64,000 bases of DNA from Paenibacillus tyrphae (GTDB lineage Bacteria; Bacillota; Bacilli; Paenibacillales; NBRC-103111), in NCBI RefSeq assembly GCF_000722545.1, contig NZ_JNVM01000006.1, positions 434,001-498,000 of the forward strand, read 5' to 3'. Under the pieces are notes generated by a model. The model saw only the letters and a program-made list of their open reading frames with translations, was not told the DNA's origin and did no database searches. Of the stretch, positions 1-9,612 are shown in pieces; the stretch's first letter is position 1; each line of letters begins with the position of its first letter. Made by a program: the position numbers and the translations under genes.

Positions 1-13
1 CCAAGTTTCTGCG

Positions 14-66
14 AAAAAACAGCCCCGAGCCCGCATGCTCCATGCGCCGCTCAGGGCTGTTTTTTT
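14..66. terminator. bidirectional rho-independent terminator
   Basis: An AAAAAACAGCCC arm pairs with a GGGCTGTTTTTTT arm across about 28 nt of imperfect stem and loop, so each strand ends in a run of T after the stem. The right arm contains the stop codon of the minus-strand SDR gene, so that gene terminates inside its own terminator. It would also stop any plus-strand transcript entering from the left edge. Confidence 0.85.
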
Positions 67-869
67 GTGCCGCTTGCGGCCGTTTGCACGGACCCGCTGC
101 CAATCATGGCGCGTATCGGGTCCAGTCCTCCGGACACGTCCATAATGTTGCCGGTAATGAAATCCGAGCGCTCTTCGCATAAAAAGGCGATGACCCGGGC
201 GATGTCTTCTCCCGTTCCGGGACGTCCGCGCGGAGATTCGTCATCCTGCAGATGCTCCACCTCGCCGATGGTCCGCTCTTTATTCGCGCCGCGAATGTCT
301 CCCGGACAAATCATGTTGACCGTAATTCCTTCCGACGCTTCTTCCACGGCCAACGTTTTCGTGAAGGAGACGAGACCGACTTTGGCCGCCGCATAGGCTG
401 CCCGGTGCGGCCACCCCCGCGCCTCCGCCGCATGGCCGAAGCCGAAATGAATAATCCGGCCCCACTGCTTCCGGCGCATCATCGGAATAACCAGATGATC
501 CAAATGCATCACGCCGAGCAGATTACCCTGCATCAGCTCGTTGATTTCTCCAAGTTCATACTCCATGAACAGCCGGCGTTCGCGGATGAACGGACCGGCG
601 TTGTTGATCAAAATATCGATCGATCCAAAATGACGAGTCGCTTCCTGTACGAGCCTTTCCCTGTCCTCGGGAACGGATACGCTTCCCTGAACCGCCTCGC
701 AGCGGACGCCCTTGCGGCGTATCGCCTCGCGCAGCTCGAACGCTTCCTTCTCGCTGTGCACGTAATTCAGCACAATATCGGTTCCCCGTTCGGCAAGCAG
801 GAGCGCGGTCATTTTACCAAGACCTTTGGCGCTTCCCGTAATGAGGGCGGTTTTCCGCTGCCCTTCCAT
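51..869 (-). CDS. SDR family NAD(P)-dependent oxidoreductase
   Basis: This 272-residue protein has the classical short-chain dehydrogenase layout. A TGSAKGLG nucleotide-binding loop lies at residues 11-18, an NNAG motif near residue 90, and a YAAAK catalytic Tyr/Lys pair near residue 160. The region after it (CPGDI, then a SGGLDP end) also fits the family, which reduces carbonyls or oxidises alcohols with NAD(P)H. The ATG has GGGAGGTG at good spacing. The last four codons lie in the terminator stem. The substrate cannot be told; FabG-like or glucose-dehydrogenase-like members look alike at this level. The gene stands alone. Confidence 0.9.
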   Translation of the reverse strand: MEGQRKTALITGSAKGLGKMTALLLAERGTDIVLNYVHSEKEAFELREAIRRKGVRCEAVQGSVSVPEDRERLVQEATRHFGSIDILINNAGPFIRERRLFMEYELGEINELMQGNLLGVMHLDHLVIPMMRRKQWGRIIHFGFGHAAEARGWPHRAAYAAAKVGLVSFTKTLAVEEASEGITVNMICPGDIRGANKERTIGEVEHLQDDESPRGRPGTGEDIARVIAFLCEERSDFITGNIMDVSGGLDPIRAMIGSGSVQTAASGTKKQP

Positions 870-956
870 GCTCCCACCTCCCGATTCTTGTTCGTTCCCG
901 TTTAATACAAAGTATAGTGCAAGCCGAAGAGCGATTCAACTTAAAGCCACCTCGGA

Positions 957-1652
957 TCACCGGACAAGATAACGAAATACGGTCGTCACCGAACGGAAGG
1001 CCATATCGCAGCCTTGTTCGAGATCAGCCAAATTTCCGCGGACATTCTCTGTATCGGAACGCAGCCGTTCCCCGTATTTCGCTTCCTCCGCCTTCATCAA
1101 ATCGTCCAGCAGATCGGCGTTAATCGTATGGATTTCCATGTTGCGCTGATTGCGCAAACGCGTGAGCGGCTCTTTGTAGCTCGTTTTTAGCTCGTAGAGC
1201 TTCGCCTCCAAATCCGTAAACAGCTTGTGCTGATGCATATTGCGAAGAACGGTGAAATACGAGAACCGCGATTTGATCTTTTCCGTCTTCAAAGCAAAAC
1301 GTTCGTTCATGAAATGCCCCAGCTTATCCAGCACGGCGAACAGACGAATTAATGCGTTGTTATAATAATATAAATGGCGGTAGTAATCGTCCAGCTCCTC
1401 GCGCTCCATCCGGTCGATAAACGTCGTCTTCACCCGCTCCCCGTAGCGGACGGCCGCGTACTGGCTTTGCTCCATTTCGTCCAATGCCCGCAGAAAGCTT
1501 TGGCACCAGATCGCATAACGGCGCTCCTGCGGAGTCGGAGCCGCTCCCTTCTTCCGGATGACGGTCCGCAAATATCCGCGGATCGCCTCGTTGGCCTCAA
1601 GCAGCAGCCCGGTATCCTGCCTGCGCGGCTCGCCAAAAATCGCTCTTAACAT
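957..1652 (-). CDS. hypothetical protein, helical, about 231 aa
   Basis: I do not recognise the family. The protein is highly charged and probably all-helical, with many Glu, Lys and Arg residues, no signal peptide and no membrane segment, so it is probably cytoplasmic. I start it at ATG 1652 because GGAGTGGGG lies upstream; an in-frame ATG ten codons earlier has no ribosome binding site. Protein-like composition and the site support a real gene. It lies between the UbiD and SDR genes on the same strand but is separated from UbiD by a terminator. Confidence 0.7.
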   Translation of the reverse strand: MLRAIFGEPRRQDTGLLLEANEAIRGYLRTVIRKKGAAPTPQERRYAIWCQSFLRALDEMEQSQYAAVRYGERVKTTFIDRMEREELDDYYRHLYYYNNALIRLFAVLDKLGHFMNERFALKTEKIKSRFSYFTVLRNMHQHKLFTDLEAKLYELKTSYKEPLTRLRNQRNMEIHTINADLLDDLMKAEEAKYGERLRSDTENVRGNLADLEQGCDMAFRSVTTVFRYLVR

Positions 1653-1723
1653 AGGTGTCCCCACTCCATCCCGTTGTCCCATTCAGTATACCCGATCCCG
1701 TTTTGCAAAAACAATCGCATCTG

Positions 1724-1775
1724 CAAAAAAACGACAGCGGCGCATGGCCCTGGGTAAAGGACACGCCGCTATCGT
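1724..1775 (-). terminator. rho-independent terminator after UbiD gene
   Basis: Arms ACGACAGCGGCG and CGCCGCTATCGT form a GC-rich stem. On the minus strand it is followed by seven T, directly downstream of the UbiD-family gene. Confidence 0.85.
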
Positions 1776-1792
1776 CGGTTGCGTTCATGATA

Positions 1793-3553
1793 TTAAGCAA
1801 AATATTCGCTCCACCGGGAATCAACCAGCTTCACGATATCTTCCCGCGGGAAAAGCTCGTCCGGGTACCCCGGCTTCATCCGGGCGTCGATCACGAGCGG
1901 CAGCTCGTAGCCGATATGATGGCGCTTGACCTGCGTGCGCGCGTAGATATCGGCCGCCGGGTTGAAGCGGGTGAACACCGTCCACAGAAACGCCGTCTGG
2001 TCGCCGGCAATGGACGTCTCGTCCGCGACGATGACAAGCGGCCATTGGGCAAGACGATCTCCCGCCTCTTCCACCAGCCGGTTAGCCAAGCCGGGGTCGT
2101 CCGTATAGGAGGCCCCGGAGACAACGAGACAGCCGCGGCAGTAAACGGCAGCAGCCGAAATGCCCGGCAGCTCCCCGCCCATATAGACGGCCGGCAGCTC
2201 TCGCTTCGGCTCGCCGACGCCGACCAGCACCGCCTTGCTTCCGTGGTTAAGCCGGTCGCCGGTATAATCGAGCGTATCGTGCGACGTATTGCCGAATACG
2301 TACAGATCCTGCATCGGATCGAATCGCTCCAGCACCGTTTCCAGCAGCGTCGGGAAACGTTCCAGATCCAATTGCCGATCCGTCACCATCAAAAACTTCG
2401 TCAGCGACAGCTGGCCCTCACCGAGAATACGGAACGCCGAGACGATCGCTTCGCGGCTGTAGCTCTCGCGGACAATCGCCGCGGCAAGCGCATGAAAGCC
2501 GGTTTCGGCGTACGTCCACAAGTCTTTGACGCCCGGCATCGCCATCGGGAAGGCAGGCGACAGCAGCTTCTGCAGAAACTCACCGAGATAGTAGTCCTCT
2601 TGTCTCGGCTTGCCGACAATCGTAGCCGGATAGATGGCGTCCTTGCGGTGCCACATATGGCTAACATTGAACACCGGAAAATCGTGAGTCAGGGAGTAAT
2701 AGCCGTAATGGTCTCCGAACGGACCTTCGGGACGGCGCACATGCGGCGCTACCGAGCCGCGAATCGCAAATTCCGCCTCGGCGACGAGACGATGTCCGCC
2801 TTTCGGATCAGCCACGAGCGGGAGCTTCTGTCCCATAATGAGCGAGGTCAGCAGCAGCTCCGGCAGATGCTCAGGCACCGGCGCGATGGCCGATGCGATC
2901 AAGGCCGGCGGCCCGCCGAGAAAGACCGTCACCGGCAGCGCTTGTCCGCGCTTCTCCGCTTCGTGGTAATGGAAGCCGCCGCCCTTATGAATTTGCCAGT
3001 GCATCCCTGTCGTCCGGTCGTCGTACACCTGCATCCGGTACATGCCCAGGTTATGATGACCGTTTTCCGGATGCTCCGTATATACAAGCGGCAGGGTGAC
3101 GAACGGCCCTCCGTCTTCCTGCCAGCTCGTTAATACGGGAAGCCCGGCAAGCGGCGCCTCGGTCTTGCACTGCTGCAGCACCGGAGCCGACTCGGAGGAC
3201 ACGTTTTTGGTCCCGACTTTGAGCAGATCCAGAAGAAGCTGCCGCTGATCCCAGACCGCCTTCGGCGTCGGCGGAAGCAGCGTATCCTTCGCCGCGATAA
3301 TATCCTTCATTAGCTGCTCGGGACGCGGCCCGAACGCAAGGTCTACCCTCCGGCTTGTGCCGAACAGATTCGTTACGACCGGGAAGGAAGCACCTTTTAC
3401 ATTGGTAAACAGCAGCGCAGGCCCTTGCTCGTCGATAACCCTGCGGTGAATTTCGGCAAGCTCCAGATTCGGATCGACCGGCGCGGAGATGACTTTTAAT
3501 TGATTTTCCTTACGAAGCGCTTCCAGAAAGCTGCGTAAATTTTCGAATCTCAT
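1793..3553 (-). CDS. UbiD family decarboxylase
   Basis: This protein of about 586 residues belongs to the UbiD family, whose members use prenylated FMN for reversible decarboxylation of aromatic or unsaturated acids. Visible hallmarks are EGPFGDHYGYY and the downstream GKPRQEDYYLGE stretch, which carry the acidic active-site region, and a C-terminal WTVFTRFNPAADIY block. The length fits the long subgroup often named menaquinone-biosynthesis decarboxylase. No UbiX-type flavin prenyltransferase gene is in the window, so cofactor supply must come from elsewhere. ATG 3553 has GGGAG ten bases upstream; an earlier in-frame ATG at 3577 has none. The substrate is unknown, and a menaquinone role is only inferred from family naming. 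Confidence 0.9.
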   Translation of the reverse strand: MRFENLRSFLEALRKENQLKVISAPVDPNLELAEIHRRVIDEQGPALLFTNVKGASFPVVTNLFGTSRRVDLAFGPRPEQLMKDIIAAKDTLLPPTPKAVWDQRQLLLDLLKVGTKNVSSESAPVLQQCKTEAPLAGLPVLTSWQEDGGPFVTLPLVYTEHPENGHHNLGMYRMQVYDDRTTGMHWQIHKGGGFHYHEAEKRGQALPVTVFLGGPPALIASAIAPVPEHLPELLLTSLIMGQKLPLVADPKGGHRLVAEAEFAIRGSVAPHVRRPEGPFGDHYGYYSLTHDFPVFNVSHMWHRKDAIYPATIVGKPRQEDYYLGEFLQKLLSPAFPMAMPGVKDLWTYAETGFHALAAAIVRESYSREAIVSAFRILGEGQLSLTKFLMVTDRQLDLERFPTLLETVLERFDPMQDLYVFGNTSHDTLDYTGDRLNHGSKAVLVGVGEPKRELPAVYMGGELPGISAAAVYCRGCLVVSGASYTDDPGLANRLVEEAGDRLAQWPLVIVADETSIAGDQTAFLWTVFTRFNPAADIYARTQVKRHHIGYELPLVIDARMKPGYPDELFPREDIVKLVDSRWSEYFA

Positions 3554-3641
3554 GGCCGAGCGTCTCCCTTCTTTCATCCCACGAAGTGAAATAGATCATT
3601 GCTAGATGCCCCCGGATAGGGCGTATAGTAATAAGAGAGGC

Positions 3642-4586
3642 TTACGGCAGCCGAGGAGCCGCGTAAGCCTGTACCTTCCCCTCTGCCGCGTGCAGAGACG
3701 TTATCCCCAAGTAACACAAGATGCCGAACAAGCAGGAGATCAACAACGCATGCAGCATGCTGGCGAGCAGGTAAATGTCGTATCCCATGGCCAGCGTAAC
3801 AAAGCCGCCGCTTAAGATTTGCAGGATAATAAGCACCAGCGACAAGCGGGTCGCCCGATAGATTGCGCTGTCCGTATGCGCCTGCATCCGAACGACGAGG
3901 AACAGAACCAGAATAGCGATCCCCAGTACCGCAGCCGCCACGCGGTGCATGAAGACAATGCCGGTCGCCCCGCTCAGCTCCGGAATGACTTGTCCGTTGC
4001 ACAGCGGCCAGCCGATACAGCCGCCGGTCGATTCACTATGCCGGACATAGGCTCCCAAATAAACGACGACATAAGAGTAGATCAAAATGCCCCAGATAGC
4101 GATGCGCACGCCTTTGGTCAACCTCGTTCCGTCGCCGCGGTGCATCGCCTCTCCGAATTTCGTGTAGACCAGGTACAGCAGCAGCGTAAAGGCAAACGAT
4201 AGCAGCGAGAAGCCGAAGTGCAGCGCAAGCACCGGGCCGGATTGCGGCCATACGACGGCCATGGCGCCAAGGATCGCTTGCAGCACCGTGAACGCCATCG
4301 CACCGCCTACGTACCATTTGGCATCCTTGCGGTGGCTGTATAGCAGCACCAGAATGGTCGTTGCGAGCAAAATCATCCCCACAACGCCGACGACAAAACG
4401 GTGGCTGTACTCAATCAACGACTCGATCGTATACGCCGGAACGAACTTTCCGTTACACAGCGGCCAATCGTCGCCGCAGCCCCGTCCCGATTCCGTTTTC
4501 GTCACCAAAGCGCCCATCAGCAAGATCAAAAACATGCCGGCCATGCTCGCAAAAGATAAGCGTTTAAGCCAACGTTGTATGTTCAT
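3642..4586 (-). CDS. ctaA: heme A synthase CtaA (COX15 family)
   Basis: CtaA oxidises the C8 methyl of heme O to make heme A for aa3-type cytochrome oxidase in the membrane. The protein has eight hydrophobic segments in two similar halves. Each half carries the family signature: a cysteine pair in GCGDDWPLC (C37 and C44 from this start) and in GGCIGWPLC, plus heme-ligand histidines in EYSHR and MHRVAAA. ATG 4586 has GGTGA about ten bases upstream; ATG 4595, three codons earlier, is the alternative. The partner enzyme ctaB and a Sco copper chaperone lie 30 kb away in this window, so the heme-A/Cu oxidase pathway is split over two loci. Confidence 0.95.
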   Translation of the reverse strand: MNIQRWLKRLSFASMAGMFLILLMGALVTKTESGRGCGDDWPLCNGKFVPAYTIESLIEYSHRFVVGVVGMILLATTILVLLYSHRKDAKWYVGGAMAFTVLQAILGAMAVVWPQSGPVLALHFGFSLLSFAFTLLLYLVYTKFGEAMHRGDGTRLTKGVRIAIWGILIYSYVVVYLGAYVRHSESTGGCIGWPLCNGQVIPELSGATGIVFMHRVAAAVLGIAILVLFLVVRMQAHTDSAIYRATRLSLVLIILQILSGGFVTLAMGYDIYLLASMLHALLISCLFGILCYLGITSLHAAEGKVQAYAAPRLP

Positions 4587-4761
4587 GCGTAACATTCACC
4601 CGCTTCTTCTATAAAATACGTCTATACTCATTTGTCGACAACATTAGACAAAAGCGAACGTCCATCCCTTATTATAGCGATAAAAAGTACCTAAATCCAT
4701 GCGGAAATGTTACAAAGCCTTGAAACCGGGCGAAACCTCCGCATCGCCCTCTTCAACGAAC

Positions 4762-4797
4762 AAAAAGCCCGGCCGGAACGGTTTCCGGCGGGCTTTT
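4762..4797 (-). terminator. rho-independent terminator after thioredoxin-like gene
   Basis: AAAAAGCCCGGCCGGAA pairs with TTCCGGCGGGCTTTT. The minus-strand transcript ends in a T run just after the thioredoxin-like gene. Confidence 0.85.
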
Positions 4798-4819
4798 GAG
4801 CTTTGGTCCTCTATAGCTG

Positions 4820-5164
4820 TTACTTTTGCAGGGCGTTCGATACTTCCAGCGCGCGGTCCAGGAATTGCTCGATCTCGTCGCGGGTTTTACGCAGCTTGCT
4901 GACGAAACGGACAAGCTCTTGCCCGTCGCGGAACGCGATAAAGCTCGGGATGCCCAAAATGTTCAATTCCGAGCAAAGATCCGGCAAATCGTCGCGGTCA
5001 ATATGAATGAAGTTCAGGCGATCTTGGTACGCTTCCTCCACTTGAGGCATGAACGGATCGATGAAATGGCAGTCCTTGCACCAAGTCGCTTTGAAAACGG
5101 CAACGGTCGGCTTGGAGCCGGCGATTACTTCTCTAAATCGTTGTTCGGTTGTCACTTGTTCCAT
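4820..5164 (-). CDS. thioredoxin family protein (WCKDC active site)
   Basis: A 114-residue single-domain thioredoxin fold. The redox motif is WCKDC rather than the housekeeping WCGPC, so the pair is intact but the redox partner probably differs. The cis-proline region GIPSF and the following strand are present. Low-molecular-weight Firmicute proteins of this kind are cytoplasmic thiol reductants. I use ATG 5164, preceded by AAGGCGGTG; a GTG three codons earlier overlaps that site. It is a single-gene unit closed by its own terminator. Confidence 0.9.
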   Translation of the reverse strand: MEQVTTEQRFREVIAGSKPTVAVFKATWCKDCHFIDPFMPQVEEAYQDRLNFIHIDRDDLPDLCSELNILGIPSFIAFRDGQELVRFVSKLRKTRDEIEQFLDRALEVSNALQK

Positions 5165-5301
5165 GGAAAGCACCGCCTTCGGTCATCGTTTTGCGCTTAT
5201 TTCTTTCGCTTACCCCACTTATAGCACTCGGAGCGGCTTCTGTCAATCTTGCGCAGGAGGACCCTATTTCATTGCGAAATTGAACTTCCATTTTATCCTA
5301 C

Positions 5302-5330
5302 TTTACAATTATTACTAAAAGTGATATCAT
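5302..5330 (+). promoter_or_regulatory. sigma-A-like promoter of SPFH gene
   Basis: TTTACA and TATCAT are separated by exactly 17 nt in an AT-rich stretch, about 50 nt upstream of the SPFH start codon. This is a motif match only; no transcript data are available. Confidence 0.55.
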
Positions 5331-5379
5331 AAAAATATCAAAACAATATGATTCCCTTTAAACAAAAGGAGTGTTTGCG

Positions 5380-6222
5380 ATGAAGGAAAGAAAAGCATGG
5401 GTGATGAACGGATTTGTCGGGCTGCTGCTGGTGCTTGCACTGGTCGGAGTAGGACTTTTCCTGCTGATTACCGAAACTTCACCCGTTCTGGGCATTATCC
5501 TGATCATCCTGTCGGTGCTGCCCTTGTCCTCGTTAACCGTCATTCAACCGAATCAGGCGGTGGTCGTGACGTTCTTCGGCAGCTACGCCGGAACGCTGCG
5601 CGAGAGCGGCATGTGGGTAACGGTTCCGTTCTCCGGACGCAAAAAAGTATCGCTGCGCGTCCGCAACTTCAACAGCGCCAAGTTAAAGGTGAACGATATC
5701 GACGGCAATCCGATTGAAATCGCCGCCGTCGTCGTCTTCCGCGTCGTCGATTCGGCTAAAGCCAGCTTCGATGTCGACAACTACGAGCAATTCGTTGAAA
5801 TCCAGAGCGAAACTGCGCTGCGGCACGTAGCCAACAAATATCCGTACGATTCCTACGAGAACGGCTACTCCTTGCGCGGCAACTCCGAAGAGGTTGCCAA
5901 AGAGCTGAGCCGCGAGCTGCAGGACCGGCTGTCAGTAGCCGGCGTCGAAGTCATTGAAGCGCGTCTGACGCATCTGGCTTATTCCACAGAAATCGCGAGC
6001 GCCATGCTGCAGCGTCAGCAGGCGACGGCGATCATCGCCGCACGCGCCAAAATTGTAGAAGGCGCCGTCGGCATGGTGCAGTTGGCTATCGCCCAATTGC
6101 AGCAAGAAGGCGTCATCGAGCTTGACGAAGAACGCAAAGCAGCTATGATCAACAATCTGCTCGTCGCCATCGTGTCGGACCGTTCCGCCAATCCGGTCAT
6201 CAATACGGGAAGCTTGTACTGA
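5380..6222 (+). CDS. SPFH domain (band 7/flotillin-like) membrane protein
   Basis: The 280-residue protein opens with two hydrophobic segments (about residues 9-30 and 34-52). A prohibitin/band-7 core follows, beginning at [14 protein letters not shown] and running through LRVRNFNS and the heptad-rich [19 protein letters not shown] region. SPFH proteins oligomerise at the membrane and organise membrane domains or proteases. ATG 5380 follows AAAGGAGTG with six bases of spacing; the upstream GTG is part of that site. The next gene starts ten bases after the stop, and the pair shares a terminator. No NfeD-type protease partner is seen. Confidence 0.9.
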   Translation: MKERKAWVMNGFVGLLLVLALVGVGLFLLITETSPVLGIILIILSVLPLSSLTVIQPNQAVVVTFFGSYAGTLRESGMWVTVPFSGRKKVSLRVRNFNSAKLKVNDIDGNPIEIAAVVVFRVVDSAKASFDVDNYEQFVEIQSETALRHVANKYPYDSYENGYSLRGNSEEVAKELSRELQDRLSVAGVEVIEARLTHLAYSTEIASAMLQRQQATAIIAARAKIVEGAVGMVQLAIAQLQQEGVIELDEERKAAMINNLLVAIVSDRSANPVINTGSLY

Positions 6223-6231
6223 CGGTCTGCC

Positions 6232-6447
6232 ATGGCCGGCAAAAAAAATTTCCCGCTGCGGCTTGATCCGAAGCTGTATGAAGTGCTGGAAAAATGGGCT
6301 GCCGACGAATTCCGCAGCGTCAACAGCCATATCGAATACCTGCTGCGCGAGACGGCCGCCCGAGCCGGTCGGCTGCCCTCCCCCCGGTCGCTGGGACCGG
6401 GAACGGAGACGCAAGCCCCGCCTTCCGATTCAACAACACAGGATTAA
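6232..6447 (+). CDS. small ribbon-helix-helix (Arc/CopG-like) protein
   Basis: A 71-residue protein. Residues 1-45 look like a ribbon-helix-helix unit: a basic strand [16 protein letters not shown], then a helix and SHIEYLLRE. The tail is a disordered Pro/Ser/Thr-rich segment. Ribbon-helix-helix dimers normally bind DNA. It lies ten bases after the SPFH gene, in the same transcript, with a weak ribosome site, so translation is probably coupled. Its target is unknown. No toxin gene lies beside it, so it should not be called an antitoxin. Confidence 0.75.
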   Translation: MAGKKNFPLRLDPKLYEVLEKWAADEFRSVNSHIEYLLRETAARAGRLPSPRSLGPGTETQAPPSDSTTQD

Positions 6448-6473
6448 GCCTGATCCTCATTTACGAAAAAAAG

Positions 6474-6520
6474 AAACAGCCCCCATCTTTCCGAGGCGGA
6501 GTCGGATGGGAGGCTGTTTT
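6474..6520. terminator. bidirectional terminator between convergent genes
   Basis: AAACAGCCCCCATC pairs with GATGGGAGGCTGTTT, flanked by A runs on the left and T runs on the right. It serves the SPFH operon on the plus strand and the stalk-domain lipoprotein gene on the minus strand. Confidence 0.85.
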
Positions 6521-6578
6521 CTGCTTCCAAGGCCGGAATAGTCCGGCCGTTCAAGCACATATTAAGGATAAAGCCAAA

Positions 6579-8156
6579 TTAATCGCGGGTAATTTTCACG
6601 GTTTGCGTTTCTTGCTCCCAGCCTATTTTCGCTCCGAGACCTTCGGAAACGACGCGAACAGGAACATAAGTAACGCCTTCTACGAGAACGGCCGGCTTCT
6701 CCAGCTTCACGGTTTTGCCGTTGACGGTAGCTTCGTCGCTGCCGATCGTTAACACGAGCGCCGCGCCGTTGAGCGGATCGGTCACTTTGACTTGCTTGGT
6801 GGCCTCATCCCACTTCACATCGGCATCCAGTTCCTCGACGACGAAACGCGCAGGCACCATGATCGTGCCGTTGTCGTTATACGGAAGCGTGCCGTACGAA
6901 TACTCTTTGCTTTCGCCGACGATCATGCTGATATTTTTCTTCGTTACGCCAAGATCGTCTTTAAGCAGTTTATATAACTGGGAGTTCGGATCGAGCGATG
7001 CGACGAATTTGCCTGCCGTCAGGCGGCCGTCCGCACCGTTCATTTCGATAACGCCGCCAGCGGTGTCAATCGTAGCCGCTTGTACCGGCTTGTTCACGTT
7101 CCACACTTCGTAGGCTGACGTGATTTTGACGCTTTTCAATCCTTCTCCCTTGCCTTGCGGAAGGGTGAATCCAATTTCCGTGTTCGATTTGCGGGTAACG
7201 TAATCTTTGTCTACATACAGATCCATCTTAAGCGATTGGTTGTCGTTCAACCAAGCTTTGGCTTCCGGACCCATTGCGTCGACCGACGCGTCGAAATCCT
7301 TGAGCGCTTGCTCCAAGTTGGTTTTTACGAACGTATGAATGAATTCTACAGCCAGCGCTTTATTGTTCAAATAAGGCGTAAGCGGGTCGTTCATCGAATT
7401 GGCATCATCCTTGCCGGCTTCCTTGGTGACTTCCTTCAGAATCGGCACGTACAGATCGTACAGCACGCCGATGAAATCTTTCAGGCCTTGATCGTCGGCG
7501 AGCACGTTCGTCAAAAAGCCTTTCACCAAGCCAAGCAGCTCGTTACCGTAAATTTCGGCATGAACCTTTTGCAAGGTCAGCGCTTCGCCGTTCACGGTTT
7601 CGTTCACTTCCGCAGCCGTAATTTTGCTCGGGTTCGGGAAGTTGCGGGTGAAGAACGACGTAAGCGAAGGCATCGCTTCGACCGCTTTCTTGCTAAGCTG
7701 TTGGAGCTGCTCCTGCATTGCCTTCGGAAGCTCGGCAGCGGAGCCGTTTATCGCCGTCGCGCTGTTGCGGATGACGATCGGCTTTTTCGCGCCTTCGACT
7801 TTGAGGGTGTAATTCATGTCGGACATGACCAGCTCGAACGGCACGCGGCCCTTCTGATACTCGAATGCGCCTTTCAAAGACGCATGCAGCTGATCTTGCA
7901 TTTTCATTTCGGTAATGTCGATCTTCACCTTGCTGAACAGATCGAAAGCCCGTTTGCCCTCCGGCGACATCGTGACCGCCGGGTCCGGCGTCAGCTCCAG
8001 CGTTACCGTTTGCTTGCCTTCCGAAGATTTGACGGCCAAGCTTCCGGCCATCGCCTTGCCTACGTCGACATTGCCGACCGGTTGGCAGCCGGCGAGCAGG
8101 ATCAGGATGCCGACCAGCACGAGGCTGAGCATGACGTTCCAACGTTTTGTTCTCAT
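6579..8156 (-). CDS. lipoprotein with copper amine oxidase N-terminal-like (stalk) domain
   Basis: This 525-residue exported lipoprotein has a signal peptide ending in the lipobox LLAGC (lipidated Cys24). A large soluble region of unknown fold (residues 30-395) follows. The C-terminal stretch of about 115 residues is a copper-amine-oxidase-N-like stalk domain with the repeated VPARFVVEELDADVKWDE and VPVRVVSEGLGAKIGWEQE pattern. These domains are common on Paenibacillus surface proteins and act as adhesion or stalk modules rather than as enzymes. The ATG has a near-perfect AGGAGG seven bases upstream. The role is unknown. Confidence 0.85.
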   Translation of the reverse strand: MRTKRWNVMLSLVLVGILILLAGCQPVGNVDVGKAMAGSLAVKSSEGKQTVTLELTPDPAVTMSPEGKRAFDLFSKVKIDITEMKMQDQLHASLKGAFEYQKGRVPFELVMSDMNYTLKVEGAKKPIVIRNSATAINGSAAELPKAMQEQLQQLSKKAVEAMPSLTSFFTRNFPNPSKITAAEVNETVNGEALTLQKVHAEIYGNELLGLVKGFLTNVLADDQGLKDFIGVLYDLYVPILKEVTKEAGKDDANSMNDPLTPYLNNKALAVEFIHTFVKTNLEQALKDFDASVDAMGPEAKAWLNDNQSLKMDLYVDKDYVTRKSNTEIGFTLPQGKGEGLKSVKITSAYEVWNVNKPVQAATIDTAGGVIEMNGADGRLTAGKFVASLDPNSQLYKLLKDDLGVTKKNISMIVGESKEYSYGTLPYNDNGTIMVPARFVVEELDADVKWDEATKQVKVTDPLNGAALVLTIGSDEATVNGKTVKLEKPAVLVEGVTYVPVRVVSEGLGAKIGWEQETQTVKITRD

Positions 8157-8300
8157 CGGGAACCTCCTAAAAATATGTACTATAATGCATGCAACCTACC
8201 GTCTTATACGAAATAAATGGCAGAACGTTGCGCACTTGCATATGGAATTATACGACAGCAGTTTGGAAAATCCTTTTTTTAAGGCGGGAGGTCTCGGACC

Positions 8301-9590
8301 ATGAACCGGGGAAAATACCGTTGGAACGGCATCGATCTGCTTCATAAACTCGCGGATTTGCCACAGGAAGCGGTAGAGTGGGTCAAAGGAAAAGCGCAGA
8401 CATTGGCGCATGAAAAAAAGCTTTTGGCCGCGGCGCACCGCATTCCGATCGATCCGCTTTCGGTCGAAGCGCTGCGCAAGCGCCTGCAATGGAAGCTTGC
8501 GCTGCAGGAAGGGAACGCGGAGCCGGCAAAAGAAGCCCCGGAGACCGAACCTGAGGCCAAGGAAGAAGAGCAGGAGCTGCTGGAGCGCATCCTGCGCGAG
8601 CGGGACGTGCACATCCGCAACAATGTGACGCGTACCGCGGCTTATTTGCATATGTATCGGGAGCATCCGGAGCTGCATTGGGCGTTATTGGCCCATATGG
8701 TGTCGCGCAATGGGGGCTGGAGCATGACGGATCTGCGGGGAGATCTGCTGCCGTTTCTGCTGAACGAAGAGCAGTGCGAGAACGTGTTCGCTTTTTTGGA
8801 AAGGGCCAACGCGCTCATCTTCCGGGACGCTTATCCGCAGCTTCTGCTGTACCGGGCGAGCTTGCAGATGAAACGTCCGCTGTTTCATCTGCTTCCCCGG
8901 CTCGGCGTCTCTCGCTTTATGCGTCCGGTCTGGGACCGCTTCTGGGTCGAGCGGGAATCCGGGCTGCTCACCGTCGCGTTAATCGTAAACGAGCAGCATT
9001 ATATTGAGGAGCGCGTCGTCCGTCATCCTTCGTTTCAAAGCACTGTGCTCGACACGTTGTTTTTTCAGACGCAGACGCTGCTTCAGCTGAATCAGGTTTT
9101 GCTTCCTTATGTCCAAGGCGACCGCATACGGCTCGCAGGTCTGATTCTGGAGAACTTCAGCAGCGTGCGCGAGCGCATTGAGGTCGGCAAAAAGCTGTAT
9201 GCCATCCTATTCGGGATTCGCGCGGTAGCCGAAGGCGCTCAGGCGTTCGCTTGCGGACGCCGTCACAGCGGCTCCCGTGCGGATTATTGGCCGCACCTGT
9301 TCGCACCCGTGCGCAAGGAGCCGCCCCGGCCCCGCGGCCAGCTGCTGGAGCGGCTGGACGGCTGCAAGCTGCGGCCCGGCGCGGCCCCGCTGTACAGTCC
9401 GGCGCTGACGGATGTATGGAAGGACAGGGACGTCGAGCCGCCTATTCCGGGAGATTGGTTCTGCGACCTGTCCGTCCTCGATTATTTTACGGAAATCAGC
9501 GCACCGTTCTCCTTCGAAATGACGCAGGATTGCGGCATCGGACTGAAAAAAATCGAGCTTGCCGTGCTCGCCGGCGATCTGATCGTGTAA
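8301..9590 (+). CDS. DUF2515 family protein (YppC-like)
   Basis: The 429-residue protein carries the NVTRTAAYLHMYREHPELHW / AHMVSRNGGWSMTDL signature that I associate with the DUF2515 family (B. subtilis YppC). No signal peptide or membrane span is visible, and residues 70-95 are Glu-rich. The function is unknown. The start has GGGAGG nine bases upstream. It is transcribed divergently from the stalk lipoprotein gene and convergently with the amidohydrolase gene, whose end lies 22 bases away. The family assignment rests on recalled motifs. Confidence 0.8.
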   Translation: MNRGKYRWNGIDLLHKLADLPQEAVEWVKGKAQTLAHEKKLLAAAHRIPIDPLSVEALRKRLQWKLALQEGNAEPAKEAPETEPEAKEEEQELLERILRERDVHIRNNVTRTAAYLHMYREHPELHWALLAHMVSRNGGWSMTDLRGDLLPFLLNEEQCENVFAFLERANALIFRDAYPQLLLYRASLQMKRPLFHLLPRLGVSRFMRPVWDRFWVERESGLLTVALIVNEQHYIEERVVRHPSFQSTVLDTLFFQTQTLLQLNQVLLPYVQGDRIRLAGLILENFSSVRERIEVGKKLYAILFGIRAVAEGAQAFACGRRHSGSRADYWPHLFAPVRKEPPRPRGQLLERLDGCKLRPGAAPLYSPALTDVWKDRDVEPPIPGDWFCDLSVLDYFTEISAPFSFEMTQDCGIGLKKIELAVLAGDLIV

Positions 9591-9612
9591 CGAGCGGGCA
9601 CTGGCGGCGCGT

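Noticed and set aside
1655..3133. A 492-codon plus-strand open frame opposite the UbiD gene
   Set aside because: It is antisense to a well-conserved enzyme, has Arg/His-rich composition typical of shadow frames in GC-rich DNA, and matches no fold.
6232..6447. Antitoxin of a toxin-antitoxin pair
   Set aside because: The ribbon-helix-helix protein has no toxin neighbour; it is coupled to an SPFH gene instead.
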